The notes below the pieces were generated by a model. It saw only the letters and a list, made by a program, of their open reading frames with translations, did not search any database and had not been told where the DNA came from. This document shows positions 1 through 9,854 of a stretch of DNA of 64,000 nucleotides, piece by piece; within the stretch, counting starts at the first letter, position 1; each line of letters starts with the position of its first letter. This DNA is from Macrothele yani. Taxonomy: Eukaryota; Arthropoda; Arachnida; Araneae; Macrothelidae. The translations under genes were made by a program, and so were the position numbers. The stretch spans positions 105,908,021 through 105,972,020 of the forward strand of contig CM076991.1 of NCBI GenBank assembly GCA_039090855.1. Direction: 5' to 3'.

Positions 1-299
1 AGCAGTTACTCCGGAGGACCCCTTTTTTGCAGTCATATCAATAGCTCCTGTATGTGCATATTAACAGGAGAATGCGAAAGAAATATCACTTCAATGAATG
101 AAATTTTTGACACCAATGAGGAAAAGGTATTACTTATTATAATTGTTTACATATAACTATATCCTTCAGAATGTAACGGACAAAAAGGTGTTCTTCACGG
201 GGTCGAAGAAACAAGTTTGTACAACAAAATCAAGAGAAAAAAATTGTGGCGATATGTCATATAAGCGTGTGTTTTTTTATTAAAATATATATATATGTA
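1..299. other. No recognisable feature
   Basis: AT-rich sequence with no coding stretch or repeat family that I recognise. A short TA-rich run (about 285-296) precedes the next element. Confidence 0.5.
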
Positions 300-500
300 C
301 ACTGCTGGCCACCCAAAATGTAACATCAAGAAGGAAGCATCCGATTGGCCTGAAATTCGCAGCATGCGTCGCCCGCCAGAGGACATGCAGCGTTATCTGC
401 TTCTTCGAACGGATGGGCGTTGGCGTATAATGCGAGAAACATCAGAGAACAAACACTCTTCAACCATTGCAGGAAGAACACAAGCTAATGGGGGCAGCGT
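300..500 (+). mobile_element. Terminal fragment of a Tc1-like element
   Basis: The sequence starts right after a TA dinucleotide with CACTGCTGGCCACCCAAAAT, the style of terminal repeat found on Tc1-like elements of arthropods (CACTGCTGGCCA...). A similar but weaker sequence (CACACTGGCCACTGAAT) lies near 23530, ahead of another Tc1-like relic. No transposase follows here, because the foldback element begins about 10 bp downstream. I read this as a truncated or internally deleted end, or a small non-autonomous copy. Confidence 0.45.
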
Positions 501-510
501 TACATATATA

Positions 511-812
511 CAGGGTGCATAGGAAAGTCCCTTTAGCCTGAAATAACTTGCGAACGGAGAGAGGTACAGTTATGCAAGTGACATAACGGTATAGTAAAGC
601 GACAACGCCCGATCGAATGCAACCAATAGCAACGCCCCTAGTGGCGAAATGCGGAAGTTAGCCATTGCAAATCGAAAACGAAAAGAGATAAAGCAAAATT
701 TCCAACTACAAAGTTGTAGAGCGTCAATTAATTAGTACAAAACGACATTTGTTTCACACAGATAAGATAAATTGTCACCTGAATACACTAAAATGTCCGA
801 AATCGATGCGCG
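511..812 (+). repeat. Left inverted arm of the foldback element
   Basis: Pairs with 1314-1615 in inverse orientation. It contains AACGCCCCTAGTGGCGAAAT at 631-650, a one-base-shorter version of the motif that marks every monomer of the arrays at 5925-8165 and 32345-33715. Confidence 0.8.
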
Positions 813-1313
813 GCGATCCGAATCTGCATATTTACATTTCGCAAATGTAGTCGTATGCAAATGGAGATTGTGATGTTGTAACATACCTACGATATAAAAA
901 CCAGTAGCAGGATGTACCCTGATCAGAAGTTTAGGTCTACGTACGCTGTGTGAGAATGGTGAGCTTGGATTTCTGGGGGTTACGTAAAAAATCAGGTGTA
1001 TGCAACAGCGCCTACAAGTCTGCTAGATCTACGTTGTCATGTTACAGATGCTTGCAATAGTGTGATACCTTCCATGCTGAGGAATGTGCATGCAGAGTTA
1101 CTTTCACGAATACAAATGTGTATCGTGGGCAATGGCGAACTCTTCGAACATACTCGATATTAACGTTTTATCACTGTGCGCCAGTTTGCCTTTTTTGTTT
1201 TTGTTTTGTCTAACGTCATCAAACTGTATTGACATAAGTACGCATTTATGCAATAAATTGTGTGTATTTGCTCATACCTATGCTTGTTCCCTTCAAACGT
1301 TCACACAAAAGAT

Positions 1314-1615
1314 CGCGCATCGATTTTGGACATTTTAGGGTATTCGAGCGACAATTTATCTTATCCGTGTAAAACAAATGTCGTTTTGTACTAATTAATT
1401 GATGATCTACAACTTTGTAATTGGAAATTTTGCTCTATCTCTTTTCGTTTTCGATTTGCAATGGCAAACTTCCGCATTTCGCCACTAGGGGTGCTTCTAT
1501 CGGTTGCATTCGATCGGGCGTAGTCGCTTAACTATACCGTTATCTCACTTGCATAACTGTACCTCTCTCCGTTAGCAAGTTATTTCAGGCAAAAGGGACT
1601 TTCCTATGCACCCTG
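1314..1615 (-). repeat. Right inverted arm of the foldback element
   Basis: Inverted partner of 511-812. It holds the matching GCCACTAGGGGTGC motif at 1481-1494. Confidence 0.8.
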
Positions 1616-1617
1616 TA

Positions 1618-1690
1618 TATAATATTTCAAAGCAGATTTATTCGGGTCGGGTCCGAATCAGTTACGAGTTTAGGTCGAAATTTTTTTCAT
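1618..1690. repeat. Fragment of the GACCCG-rich repeat
   Basis: This stretch, TTCAAAGCAGATTTATTCGG followed by a GGTCGGGTCC block and a GTTACGAG stretch, matches the outer flanks of the inverted pair at 46745-46835 and 49635-49715. It is a third, short copy of that family, directly abutting the foldback element. Confidence 0.5.
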
Positions 1691-3863
1691 AACGTCCAGA
1701 TTTTTTAATTTGTTTCTTTATTTCGTAAAAAAAAAACAAAAAAACAGTAGATCGTAGTGCTTGTTATACTGAATATCTCGTCACATTTTTCTGTTAAAAC
1801 GAATTTATTTTTATTAATTTCACACGAAAATGTGTGAAAAAAAAAAGGATTCGTTGTACCAAAAATTCAGTTATTGCGCAATTCCTTATTTATAACGGGA
1901 GATTCCCCTTGCGAAATACGCAAAAGCAAAAATATTTTTTCTTTGCCTTCCTTCAAAATTCCTTTTCGCAAAGACACCACACTACTGAGTAAATTAAAAG
2001 ACAGAAAATTTTGAATCAAGTGACATACGAATCACGGAAGCAGTTAAAAAAAACAACAACAAGAAAGCTTAAAAACAGTCTCTTTGAAGAAACTTCGAGC
2101 ACCGTTGGATAATCGTGCTGCACTCAAAGTTCAGAAAAGTGCAAAAAAATTCCTCTCACAACTTTCCTCATTTCGGCTCATTTAGTCTTCTTTTAAGAAG
2201 CATGAACATTCCCGTTCTGTTGTCTGCCTGCTTCTTACAAGTGAGAAGAATTTCTGACGGCAACTAAATGGGCAGTGATTATGGAAGTTCTAAGCATGAG
2301 TGGAAAGTGAAATGACGCCGAGTGCACACGAGTTAACCCATTGCGTGCCGCTACTAAAGAAGACAGGGGAAGACAAACAACGTCGAAAAACTTCTTATTT
2401 TTCGTGTAACAGCAAATTAATAATCAAGACCTTCGTGAACAGAACTTTTATGAAATCTAAACTTGTTAAGCACGGAAATATCTTATTATACACAGAGACG
2501 AAACCATTTATTTTCCATACTTCAGAGCAGGCGTGTTTAAAAAGCCTATAAAATTTTCTTCTCCGTTATGTGTGTGTGCATTTTTCTTTAAGCATTCTTA
2601 GCAAACATTGTCCCAGTCAGAAGAGAAAAATAACCACTCTAAGGCTGTCCAAAACTTGTCTTGCACAAAAATTAACGGTTTCATGGGTAGACTCATGGCA
2701 ACGCAGAAGTCGTTTAAGTACCCCTTTCCCCCGCTAAAAAAGCAACAACAAAAAGAAAAAAAAAACCCTAGACATGAAATCCCCCGTCGTTACTTAGTTC
2801 ACCTGCTGAGACTGAAATATACGAGAACGTCAAAATCTGACAATTCAAGCCTGCGTCCGTTCTTCCATTGGCAAATAAAGCAGAATTATGAACATGGCAG
2901 ATCGTACAAGGTAATAAAATATTACTAAAGTGGGTAAAGTCGGAGAATAAATAAAATGGGATAAACAAATCAATAAAGGAACTGGTGGGTAGCAGTGGTT
3001 ATGGTGGGTTCTATTACCCAAATCGCATTTATGACTGCACAATAAACAGAAATAAAAGAAAAAACGAGCGAAGGCTGTCACTAAAGGTTGGGTAGTGACA
3101 TTCCCTATTAAATTCGGGAACAGTTGTTTGTCTCCGTAGAAAGCACTAGAGCAAAATAACTATATGCGACGAAACAATGAAACTAAAATGAGAGAAAAAA
3201 GGAATACGTATGGAATTTACACACACACACACACACTGTAAAAAGTACACTAGCAATAGGAGTGAAAATATACCAAAGAGAACGAAAAATGGAAGAACAA
3301 TATTAAAAATAAAGAAAAAAGAAAAAGTGCAGCCGATTTAAAAAAGCGTTTTGCTTAACAGGTCTCCCTTCCCACTGAAAAAAACAAAACAAAAAAAACT
3401 ACTGGGATTCAAAGCATGAAGTTCCAATTCAGAAGATGGAATTCTCCATAAAAAATAATTTGAAAAGAAGCAATAAAAAGGCATTGACGAAAGAAATAAT
3501 TCGTTCCAGCTCTCACATATAAAATTAATTAAGTAAAACAATTTTTTATGACCAGGAAGATGAAAAGAAAACAACATATCTTCTGAAATAAACAAAACTT
3601 TCATTTATTTTAAAACGTTTGAGAAGCAATGTTTTTCGACGCAGATTTCACTCAGGGAAATAGTAACTCGCGTAGAAATAGATTCGACAGTGCAAGTTTA
3701 TTTTATTTATTTATTTATTTATTTATTTCTCTCTAAGGGCCTAGGAAGACACCAACGACTCTCCGAATCAGTTCTTCGAAAATCACTAAAAAAGAACGAA
3801 AATGGAAACGCTATTTATTTATTTTAACATGTCTTACGTCATATGAAGGTAAAAGATTTCGGG
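1691..3863. other. AT-rich stretch without genes
   Basis: No coding region is supported; the open frames here are short and low-complexity. It holds an (AC)n run at about 3218-3236 and a (TTTA)n run at about 3697-3728. No transposon family was recognised. Confidence 0.5.
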
Positions 3864-4085
3864 TTTTTTTGTTGTTTTTTTTTTCTTTGTGGGTTTAACG
3901 ACCACGATGGGCTGTAAGCAGTCGCCTGTTGCCGATTTAGGGCCACTAGTTTTTGGGAAGGGGAAGAGAGTCAGAGTCGTTAGACAAACAACCAACATCT
4001 TTGCCTCACCAGGATTTGAACCCGGACCCATCTCAGACGAGCGGTCAGAAGCCAGCGCTTAGACAACTGCGTCACCAGGGCGGCT
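3864..4085 (-). mobile_element. tRNA-derived SINE, family B
   Basis: On the minus strand the copy starts with a tRNA-like head ending in a B-box-like GGGTTCAAATCC. It continues into a body shared with copies at 14772, 25890, 28628, 35715 and 50190 (GGGCGACTGCTTATAGCCC type sequence), then CGTTAAACC and an A-rich tail, seen as T-rich on the plus strand at 3864-3885. The head resembles a tRNA gene, so internal RNA polymerase III promoter boxes are inferred. Confidence 0.75.
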
Positions 4086-4117
4086 TCCTGTGTTTTGAAT
4101 GACTTCGTTCCAAAAGT

Positions 4118-5935
4118 CAGAGGGGTCATTCCATGTCAGATCAACACAGTTTGGAATTAAAGTCTCCCTTGACCTCTCAGATTTTCATGAACCTTGGTGT
4201 ATCAAGTGTCCTTACTTAGTTATGATTAGAAATATTAAATTAAAAAAATTTGCCTTCCGTTCAAAAGTTATTAAGTGTTAATTACTTTAATTTTCATTAA
4301 AAATTGCTGATTCCTGAAATAGTAAACTGCTATTTTCTCAGGAAACAAGAGAGATACAGACCTGGGCAATGTCTAATTTTAAAGCTCTTTTGATGGGCTT
4401 TAATTTGATATCAAACATGACACAGTTTAAAATAAAAAATCTAACAAACCATATTTAATTTTAAAATTTAAATTTTTCAAAAAACAACAATTTCATAATT
4501 TTGAAAAATTCACAAAATTACTTTGTACTATCCTCTTACCATGGACGGCGCCACGGGGGGGGGTGGACTGGACACGAGCCCACCCAAAATTTTGGTGAGC
4601 ATCAAAACGTAAAACTGATGATCGGAAAACTCCAAGCTGAGTTCTATTACGGATGGGCAGATTCAAAACTACAAGGATTGTTTTCTGAAAATGGTGTGTA
4701 GTCCAGCATTCATTGATTGTTACTTTTCAAATTGTGATTCTTGTCCTAGTGTTGATGAAATAAGAAAAATTTTGGAAAATGGATTTGAAAAAAACTTAAT
4801 TGAAACAGTAACTTTTCGCCAATGGATCTCAATTGACCGGTGCAACTTGGAAACTAAAAAAACCTGTTCATGATTTTTTTTTCTGCAACAATCTCAAAGT
4901 TCTTCATGATTTCACTGCCAAGCAACACACTGCTTTTATGAGTCATACCAAGGAAAATGTGTCCCATTCTGAGGTGGCAGTAGTTTGTGACTTTTCTGAA
5001 AACTATCTTTTTTTTTTTTGTTTTTGTTTTACAAGACGAAGCACAATCTTATCATTGGAACCGTGCTCAGGCTGTTCACCCGTTTGTGGTTTATTTCAAG
5101 AAGGAAGACAAGGTTGAACACTGTACCACTGTTGTCATCTCACAGTGCCTTGAGCACACCATGGCTGTCCAATTATTTCAGAAAAAAAACTTAAGTTTTT
5201 ATTTTAAAGTTAAAATTTAACAATGATCTGAAGATAAAAATTATTTTTCGGACGGTTCAGCTGCCCAATATAAAAAAAAATTCTAAATCTTTGCAATCAT
5301 GAAAATTATTTTCGAATTGAAGAAGAATGGCATTTTTCAGCTACAGCTCACGGAAAGGCCTATGTGATGGGATGGGGACAGCTGTTAAAGCCATACCAAA
5401 TTCAGATCATGTCACCTTTTCAACTCTATGAATGGGAAGGGCATGGCCTTTCCAGGTCCATGGACTTTACATATGTTAAGCAAGAAGGAGTACATAGAAA
5501 ATGAACAACACCTGGCACATCGGTTCAGTCAGGCTGTGGCAATTCCAAGAACTCAAAAGCTCCATGCTTTCACTCCCTCAAGGTGTGGAACAAAAGCTCA
5601 TGCAAAGCCATTTTCATTTGCCCCATTATCTAATAGTTATCGTCATCATTTATGGAGAAAAATCAGACTTTGAACTGAATGTGTATGTTATTTCTATATA
5701 CAACAACAGCTGGTGGCTGAGCTATGTTTTGGGAAAAAATGGAGATGAAAATGAAGTGAAAGTTACATTTCTCTACACATCAGGACTTTCTTCTTTTTCT
5801 CATCACTCAACACCTGATGTGCTCGGGATTCTTTCTACTGGAGTAATTTGCAAAGTGATTCCCAACACACCAACTGGTCGGGCTTGCACTTTACCAGAAG
5901 GTGAAACGAAGATTTCAGCTTTCAAAGTGGACACT
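4118..5935 (+). mobile_element. Decayed element around the FSDGSAAQYK gene
   Basis: The gene relic is preceded by noncoding sequence starting near AGGGGTCATTCCATGTCAGA (about 4120), which looks like a transposon terminus. The 3' limit is set by the monomer array beginning near 5925. No matching terminal repeat could be assigned at the right end, so element limits are tentative. Confidence 0.35.
4575..5935 (+). pseudogene. Relic of an invertebrate transposon-like protein (FSDGSAAQYK / EWHFxATAHGK family)
   Basis: Pieces of one protein appear in order across all three frames. HQNVKLMIGKLQAEF lies near 4590; DEAQSYHWNRAQAVHPFVVY near 5035; NYFSDGSAAQYKKKF near 5242-5286; EEEWHFSATAHGK near 5325; and a C-terminal part resembling VYDDNWWIGLV...VKFMHPHG (here ISIYNNSWWLSYV...VKVTFLYTSG) near 5690-5900. 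From memory, these signatures recur in large uncharacterised proteins of arthropods and cnidarians that behave like transposon genes. The conserved acidic and histidine residues suggest, but do not prove, a DDE-type transposase. At least four frameshifts or stops break the frame, including a one-base shift right after ATAHGK. Nothing suggests it is functional. Confidence 0.5.
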
Positions 5936-6643
5936 TTTAGAAGCAGAGATATCGACAAAAGCAGATTAAACATTCGTGCACTCTAGCGTAGAAATATTGC
6001 GCATTATTTTTGGAAGGAAATGCTCACAAAATGTTTTGGTAGTTAGTAGTATCTTCAGAAAAAGGATTTTGGTTTTCAATCGGGTTTTGAGACGTGCATT
6101 TATTGCTGCTAATATGCTGCAACGGAAACTTGAGCTTATGCCCCCTAGTGGACCTGTTATGCGTTAACAAAAATCTGAAATTATATGCAAAACATTCTGC
6201 ACCAGAGACACTCTTCGAGAAATAAATTTGTTTCCAAATTGGACAGTTAGAAACACAGACGTCGACAAAAATAATATAAGTCTACACTCCTTGGAAGGAA
6301 AACTATGCATTATTTTAAGCAGAAGGTATTCCCAAAAGTTTTGTAGTGGTGAGCGGTATCTTAGTGCGAAAGAATTTTTTATATCTAATTTTCAAAAGTG
6401 CAGATATTGCTGCAAATGCATCAGGAACGGAAATATACATTTACACCCCCTGGTGGCGAAACCATTCTTTACTAAACATTTGAAATTATGTGCAGAACGT
6501 TTTTCACCAGGAGTTTTATCTGTCGCAAAAAGAACATTTGAAATCTGACTTTTAGAAGCAGAGATATCAAGAAAATCCCAATTTAACTTTGCGCCCTCTA
6601 GCGGAAAAACTATGCATTACTTGAAAAAGAAACCCATACAAAA
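5925..6643 (+). repeat. Array of ~150-bp monomers with CTCF-core-like motif (left half)
   Basis: Successive monomers carry CCCCCTAGYGG-type motifs at about 5977 (degenerate), 6139, 6286 (degenerate), 6443 and 6590, spaced 162, 147, 157 and 147 bp. Between them, sequences of the type AAATTATATGCAAAACATT and TTAGAAGCAGAGATATCG recur. The order of monomer types is the same as in 32345-33715. The array is interrupted at TA 6644-6645 by a Tc1 element and resumes at 7890. Confidence 0.75.
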
Positions 6644-6645
6644 TA

Positions 6646-7887
6646 CACTGAAGAGCAATTGAATTAGACACAGCTGGCGTTATGCAAATGTGGCGCTGTG
6701 GGCGGCCCTGTAAACGGAAACGACATGACGTATGCAGCCATCCGACAATATAAGGAGTGGTGCAACTGGAATAAGTAGAGTCGGACGCAGTATGGGAAAG
6801 ACGAAGGATCTAAGCGCATTTGATCGTGGGCAAATTGTCGGGGCCCGACGAATGGGTCACTCCATCTCGGAAGTCGTGCAGGCACTGGGATTTTCACGAG
6901 CCACTGTGTCACAGGTGCACCGTGAGTACATCGAATCCGGTAAAACCATCCCTGCAAGGGCCAGCTGCCGTGGACAACAGCGTGTGAATAAACGGGGTCA
7001 TCGTCAGCTAGCTCGCATTGTAACAGCGGATAGACGGGCCACAGTGCAAGAAAGCACTCGGCAATTTGACGCTGGGGCACAAAAACGTGTAAGCAGCCAC
7101 ACCATCCAGAACCATCTCCTCGCTATGGGGTGCGCTTAGATCCTTCGTATAGAAGCCATCGTACCACGACGGTACCGCTGCTGACCGCCCATCACAGGGT
7201 GCAAATATTAGCATGGGCGCGGGAACATCGCCACTGGACCCTAGACATGACGACATGTGGAAAAATGTTGCCTGGACTGATGAGTCGAGATTCACGTTGG
7301 TACATGCGGATGGTAGGATACGAGTACGGCACAAACCACATGAAGCGATGGATCCGTCTTGCCAGCAAGGCAATCTTCAAGCTGGTGGGAGTAGCATTCT
7401 CGTCTGGGGACTGTTTACGTGGACTGAAATGTGACCCCTGATACGTGTGACATCGTCCCTCACAGGTAAACGTTACCGGATATCCTGGACGACCATTTGC
7501 TCCCGTTTGTGCGTCTTCAACATCCCACTGGGAACCTCATCCTGCAACAACACAATGCACCGTGCCATCGCTCCCGAATTGTATCCGAATGGTTGGATTA
7601 ACACTCCACCGACGTGACCTCGCTTCCTTGACCAGCTAGGTCACCTGACATCAACCCCATCGAGCACATCTGGGATGCCATCGAGAGAGATGTTCAAGGA
7701 TCTGACCCCCTCCATCAAATCTTCGTGACCTGTGGAAGCTTGTTCAGGGGTCGTGGATCCGTATGGCTTCCCAACGCTTCCGGTGTCTTGTCGAGTCCAT
7801 GCCGAGACGAATCGCCGCCGTCATCAGAGCAAAAGGTGGTTCTACACGTTACTAGACAGGTATGTCTAATTCAATTGCTCTTCGGTG
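6646..7887 (+). mobile_element. Tc1-like transposon, both ends present
   Basis: Inverted termini of about 25 bp (CACTGAAGAGCAATTGAATT at the left, mirror image ending TTCGGTG at the right) are flanked by TA at 6644-6645 and 7888-7889. The element is 1242 bp long and holds one broken transposase gene. It interrupts the monomer array: the motif at 6590 belongs to the sequence before it, and the matching downstream monomer resumes right after it. Confidence 0.85.
6792..7850 (+). pseudogene. Tc1-like transposase, broken
   Basis: Starts MGKTKDLSAFDRGQIVGARR, the usual start of this Tc1-like family; the in-frame ATG at 6732 would add 20 residues the family lacks. The first ~115 codons stay open and form the helix-turn-helix region (HSISEVVQALGFSRATVSQV) and the second DNA-binding part (LARIVTADRRATVQ). 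A stop after about residue 115 and several frameshifts follow. Later parts remain recognisable: WTDESRFT near 7274 (first catalytic Asp), LQQHNAPCHRS near 7540 (second Asp replaced by His), and ARSPDINPIEHIWDAIERDV near 7640 (E of the DD34E triad). The transposase would cut and paste at TA sites, but this copy cannot encode an active protein. Confidence 0.85.
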
Positions 7888-7889
7888 TA

Positions 7890-8165
7890 GTCTTCGTTAT
7901 AAACGGTATGGAATTAAAGAAAGAATTTTTTCAATTGGGTATTTAAAATCTGTTATATTGGGGGGGGGGGGTATATTTTTTGAATTCGGCAGCATTTGTG
8001 TTCACACCCCCTAGCGACGAAGTTGTGCATTGTGAAAAAAAGAAGAAAAACAGGAAAGCAAGTATCTTCGTTCTCATATTTCCGGGTCCCCAATGCAAAA
8101 AGAATTTTTCAAATAGGACTAATAGTTGCAGAGATATGAGGTCCACGGGTAGAAGAATTTTGTGC
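7890..8165 (+). repeat. Array of ~150-bp monomers (right half)
   Basis: Continues the array cut by the Tc1 element. It holds one motif copy (CACACCCCCTAGCGACGAAG, 8003-8022), a poly-G run at about 7960-7969, and the family's shared end (GGACTAATAGTTGCAGAGAT then GAGGTCCACGG), matching 33656-33695 of the second array. Confidence 0.7.
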
Positions 8166-8462
8166 TGATGTGACTTATTTCAGCACGTCTTTTGTAATCG
8201 CAAAATTCGTGCAAAAATAATGCTATCAGCACAAAATTTAACCTCCCGGACATCCTGTTACTCTAAGCAAATAATTCATTCCATATGATATCGGTCTGGA
8301 ATATTCTTTTTTTTTTGTCAGACGACTATCATTACGACTAATATTTTGCCTGCATTTTCCCACGTGTAGTAATTCATAGGCGTAGCCGGGGTGGGGGATC
8401 CTCGGATCCCGACCCCCTTTGAGGGGGATTGAGTACAAATTTAAAGCGTTTAAAGCGATATA
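8166..8462. other. No recognisable feature
   Basis: AT-rich stretch with a GC-rich patch containing palindromic GGATCCTCGGATCC (8396-8409). No family recognised. Confidence 0.4.
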
Positions 8463-8765
8463 CAGGGTGATTCATAAAAAAGTATACAGTTTCAACGCAC
8501 TATTATAAAACAAGAACAATGTAAGATATTTTATGTTACCTGTAACAGAATTGTAGGGGAATGTTAAAGGTTTTTTTTTTAGAGACAGTCACAGATGTTC
8601 TATATGTGCACCCTTAGTCACACGACACACATCGAGCCGGTAATCCATTTCCTCCCAAACGCGAAGTAAGATATCTGAATCAAGTGCAACATCTGCAGTT
8701 TGTATGGAATCATTTTCAGTTTCTTTCTCAAATTCTCCAGACATTAAGCTGTTTAATCTGCACTT
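8463..8765 (-). mobile_element. 3' fragment of a Tc1/mariner-related element (VWEEMDYRLDVCRVTKGAHIE type)
   Basis: Starts with a CAGGGTGATTCATAAAAAAG terminus after TA (8461-8462). On the minus strand at about 8590-8672 it encodes LLRVWEEMDYRLDVCRVT followed by KGAHIEHL and a stop. From family knowledge this is the C-terminus of a mariner-related transposase with a DUF4817-like N-terminal domain. The rest of the transposase is missing, because sequence from a different Tc1 family starts at 8766. The element at 43721-44296 is of the same type. Confidence 0.6.
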
Positions 8766-9738
8766 CACGTATAAGTGGAAGACACATGACGTGCCTGAAG
8801 CAGCAAAACGCACCGGAAGACCAAAGAAAATCAGTGATAGATGACGTTGAAGATTCAGGAGAGTCGTTACAGAGAATCGACGGAGTATTGCACAAGACCT
8901 CAGTGTACAGGTGAGTAAGAATGCTGGAACCTCGGTATGTACATCTACCATTCGCAGAGAGCTTCATTCCATGGGTTACCGTGGTCGTGCAAGCTGCTCA
9001 TAAGCCTTTCATCTCCACTAGGAATGCTACTCGTCGTTTAGCATGATGTAAAAAACATTTATTGTGGACCGTAAATCAATGGAACCGGGTCCTATGGACT
9101 GATGAATCCAAATACATGATTCATCATTCTGATGGCCGTGTGTGGGTATGGCGGCAGCCGAGGAAACGCTATTTAACACAGTGTACTGTTCCTAAGGTCA
9201 AGTTTGCAGCTGACAGTGTACTCGTGTGGGGGTGTTTTTCGTGGCATGGTTCCGGCCCATTGGTTATCGTGGACAAACCTGTTAACCAGCAAGTTTACCT
9301 CGATATTCTGGACATTCCTGCCCTACCAACTCTGTGGCAATACTATGAAACCGAGCCTCCTTGGTACCAGCAGGGTAATCCACCGAGCCATAAAACAAGA
9401 ACTGTTAGGACGATAATTCGACGATAATTCCGTATCGTGTGTGGACTGGCCAGCACAAAGCCCTGATCTTAATGCCATAGAGCATCTACGGAATGAATTA
9501 GAGCGCCGCATAAGAAGTTTAGAACCAAGGCTTACTACTAAGCAACGGTTAGAGGCAGCATTATGTACTGAATGGAACCGCAAACCTATCGCTGTGTTCC
9601 AAAACCTTGTCGAAAGCCTGTCTCGAAGGGTCAGTGCATGCATTAAGGCCAAAGGTGGACCGACACCGTAATAATGTATGTCAATAAATGCTATGTTGTG
9701 TTTCTCTTCTAGGTGTCCGATGCTTTGCCAATACAGTG
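8766..9738 (+). mobile_element. Tc1-like element, family T1, 5'-truncated copy
   Basis: Matches the copies at 26181-27394 (inverse) and 62673-63801. The left terminus and the first ~60 codons are absent. The right end (TTCTCTTCTAGGTGTCCGAT ... GCCAATACAGTG) is present and followed by TA 9739-9740. It abuts RTE sequence at a position matching the RTE consensus around ...CAGTATGCCCAGCCC, so it probably landed in the RTE copy. Confidence 0.8.
8767..9671 (+). pseudogene. T1-family transposase, truncated and broken
   Basis: Recognisable in order: KWKTHDVPEAAKRTGRPKKI, then the second helix-turn-helix region, then TIRRELHSMGYRGRA near 8955. The catalytic parts VLWTDESKYMIHHSDGRVWV (first Asp) near 9085 and WPAQSPDLNAIEHLRNELERR (Glu of DD34E) near 9446 follow. 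The second catalytic block reads PWYQQGNPPSHK instead of the usual QQDNAPSHK, so the Asp is lost. Stops and shifts break the frame at least three times. It ends ...KGGPTP and a stop at 9671. Confidence 0.8.
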
Positions 9739-9740
9739 TA

Positions 9741-9854
9741 TGTGCAGCCCATTGCCATTTCAGGGATTTTACTCTGATCATGATGTTTTCCACTCTTGTC
9801 ATTTTCCTGATCCACAAGTTCCGTTTCTTATCTGTTCTGGTTACACCCAGCATG
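9741..9854 (-). mobile_element. RTE-type LINE relic, 3' part before the nested insertion
   Basis: Encodes, on the minus strand, the stretch corresponding to RDKKRNLWIRKMTRVENIMI / KWQWAAH near the C-terminus of the RTE reverse transcriptase ORF (compare 59546-60784). Continues at 12299 after the nested ORF1-only element. The last 16 bp (9839-9854) are the left target-site duplication. Confidence 0.8.
9839..9854. repeat. Left 16-bp target-site duplication
   Basis: GGTTACACCCAGCATG, repeated exactly at 12299-12314. It is part of the interrupted RTE copy. Confidence 0.9.

Larger units (their letters stand above)
511..1615. mobile_element. Foldback-type DNA element with 302-bp inverted arms
   Basis: The element begins CAGGGTGCATAGGAAAGTCC and ends with its mirror image, GGACTTTCCTATGCACCCTG. 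It is flanked by TA (within TATATA) on both sides, as expected for a Tc1/mariner-type insertion. The two arms are each 302 bp and clearly similar throughout, with scattered mismatches. The 501-bp centre (813-1313) has no credible coding region; the 84-codon open stretch at 1084-1338 runs into the right arm and looks accidental. The element is therefore non-autonomous. The superfamily is inferred only from the TA target and the CAGGGTG terminus. Confidence 0.8.

Noticed and set aside
8388..8414. GGATCCTCGGATCC palindrome as a regulatory site
   Set aside because: Single occurrence in a GC-rich patch without context; not distinguishable from chance.
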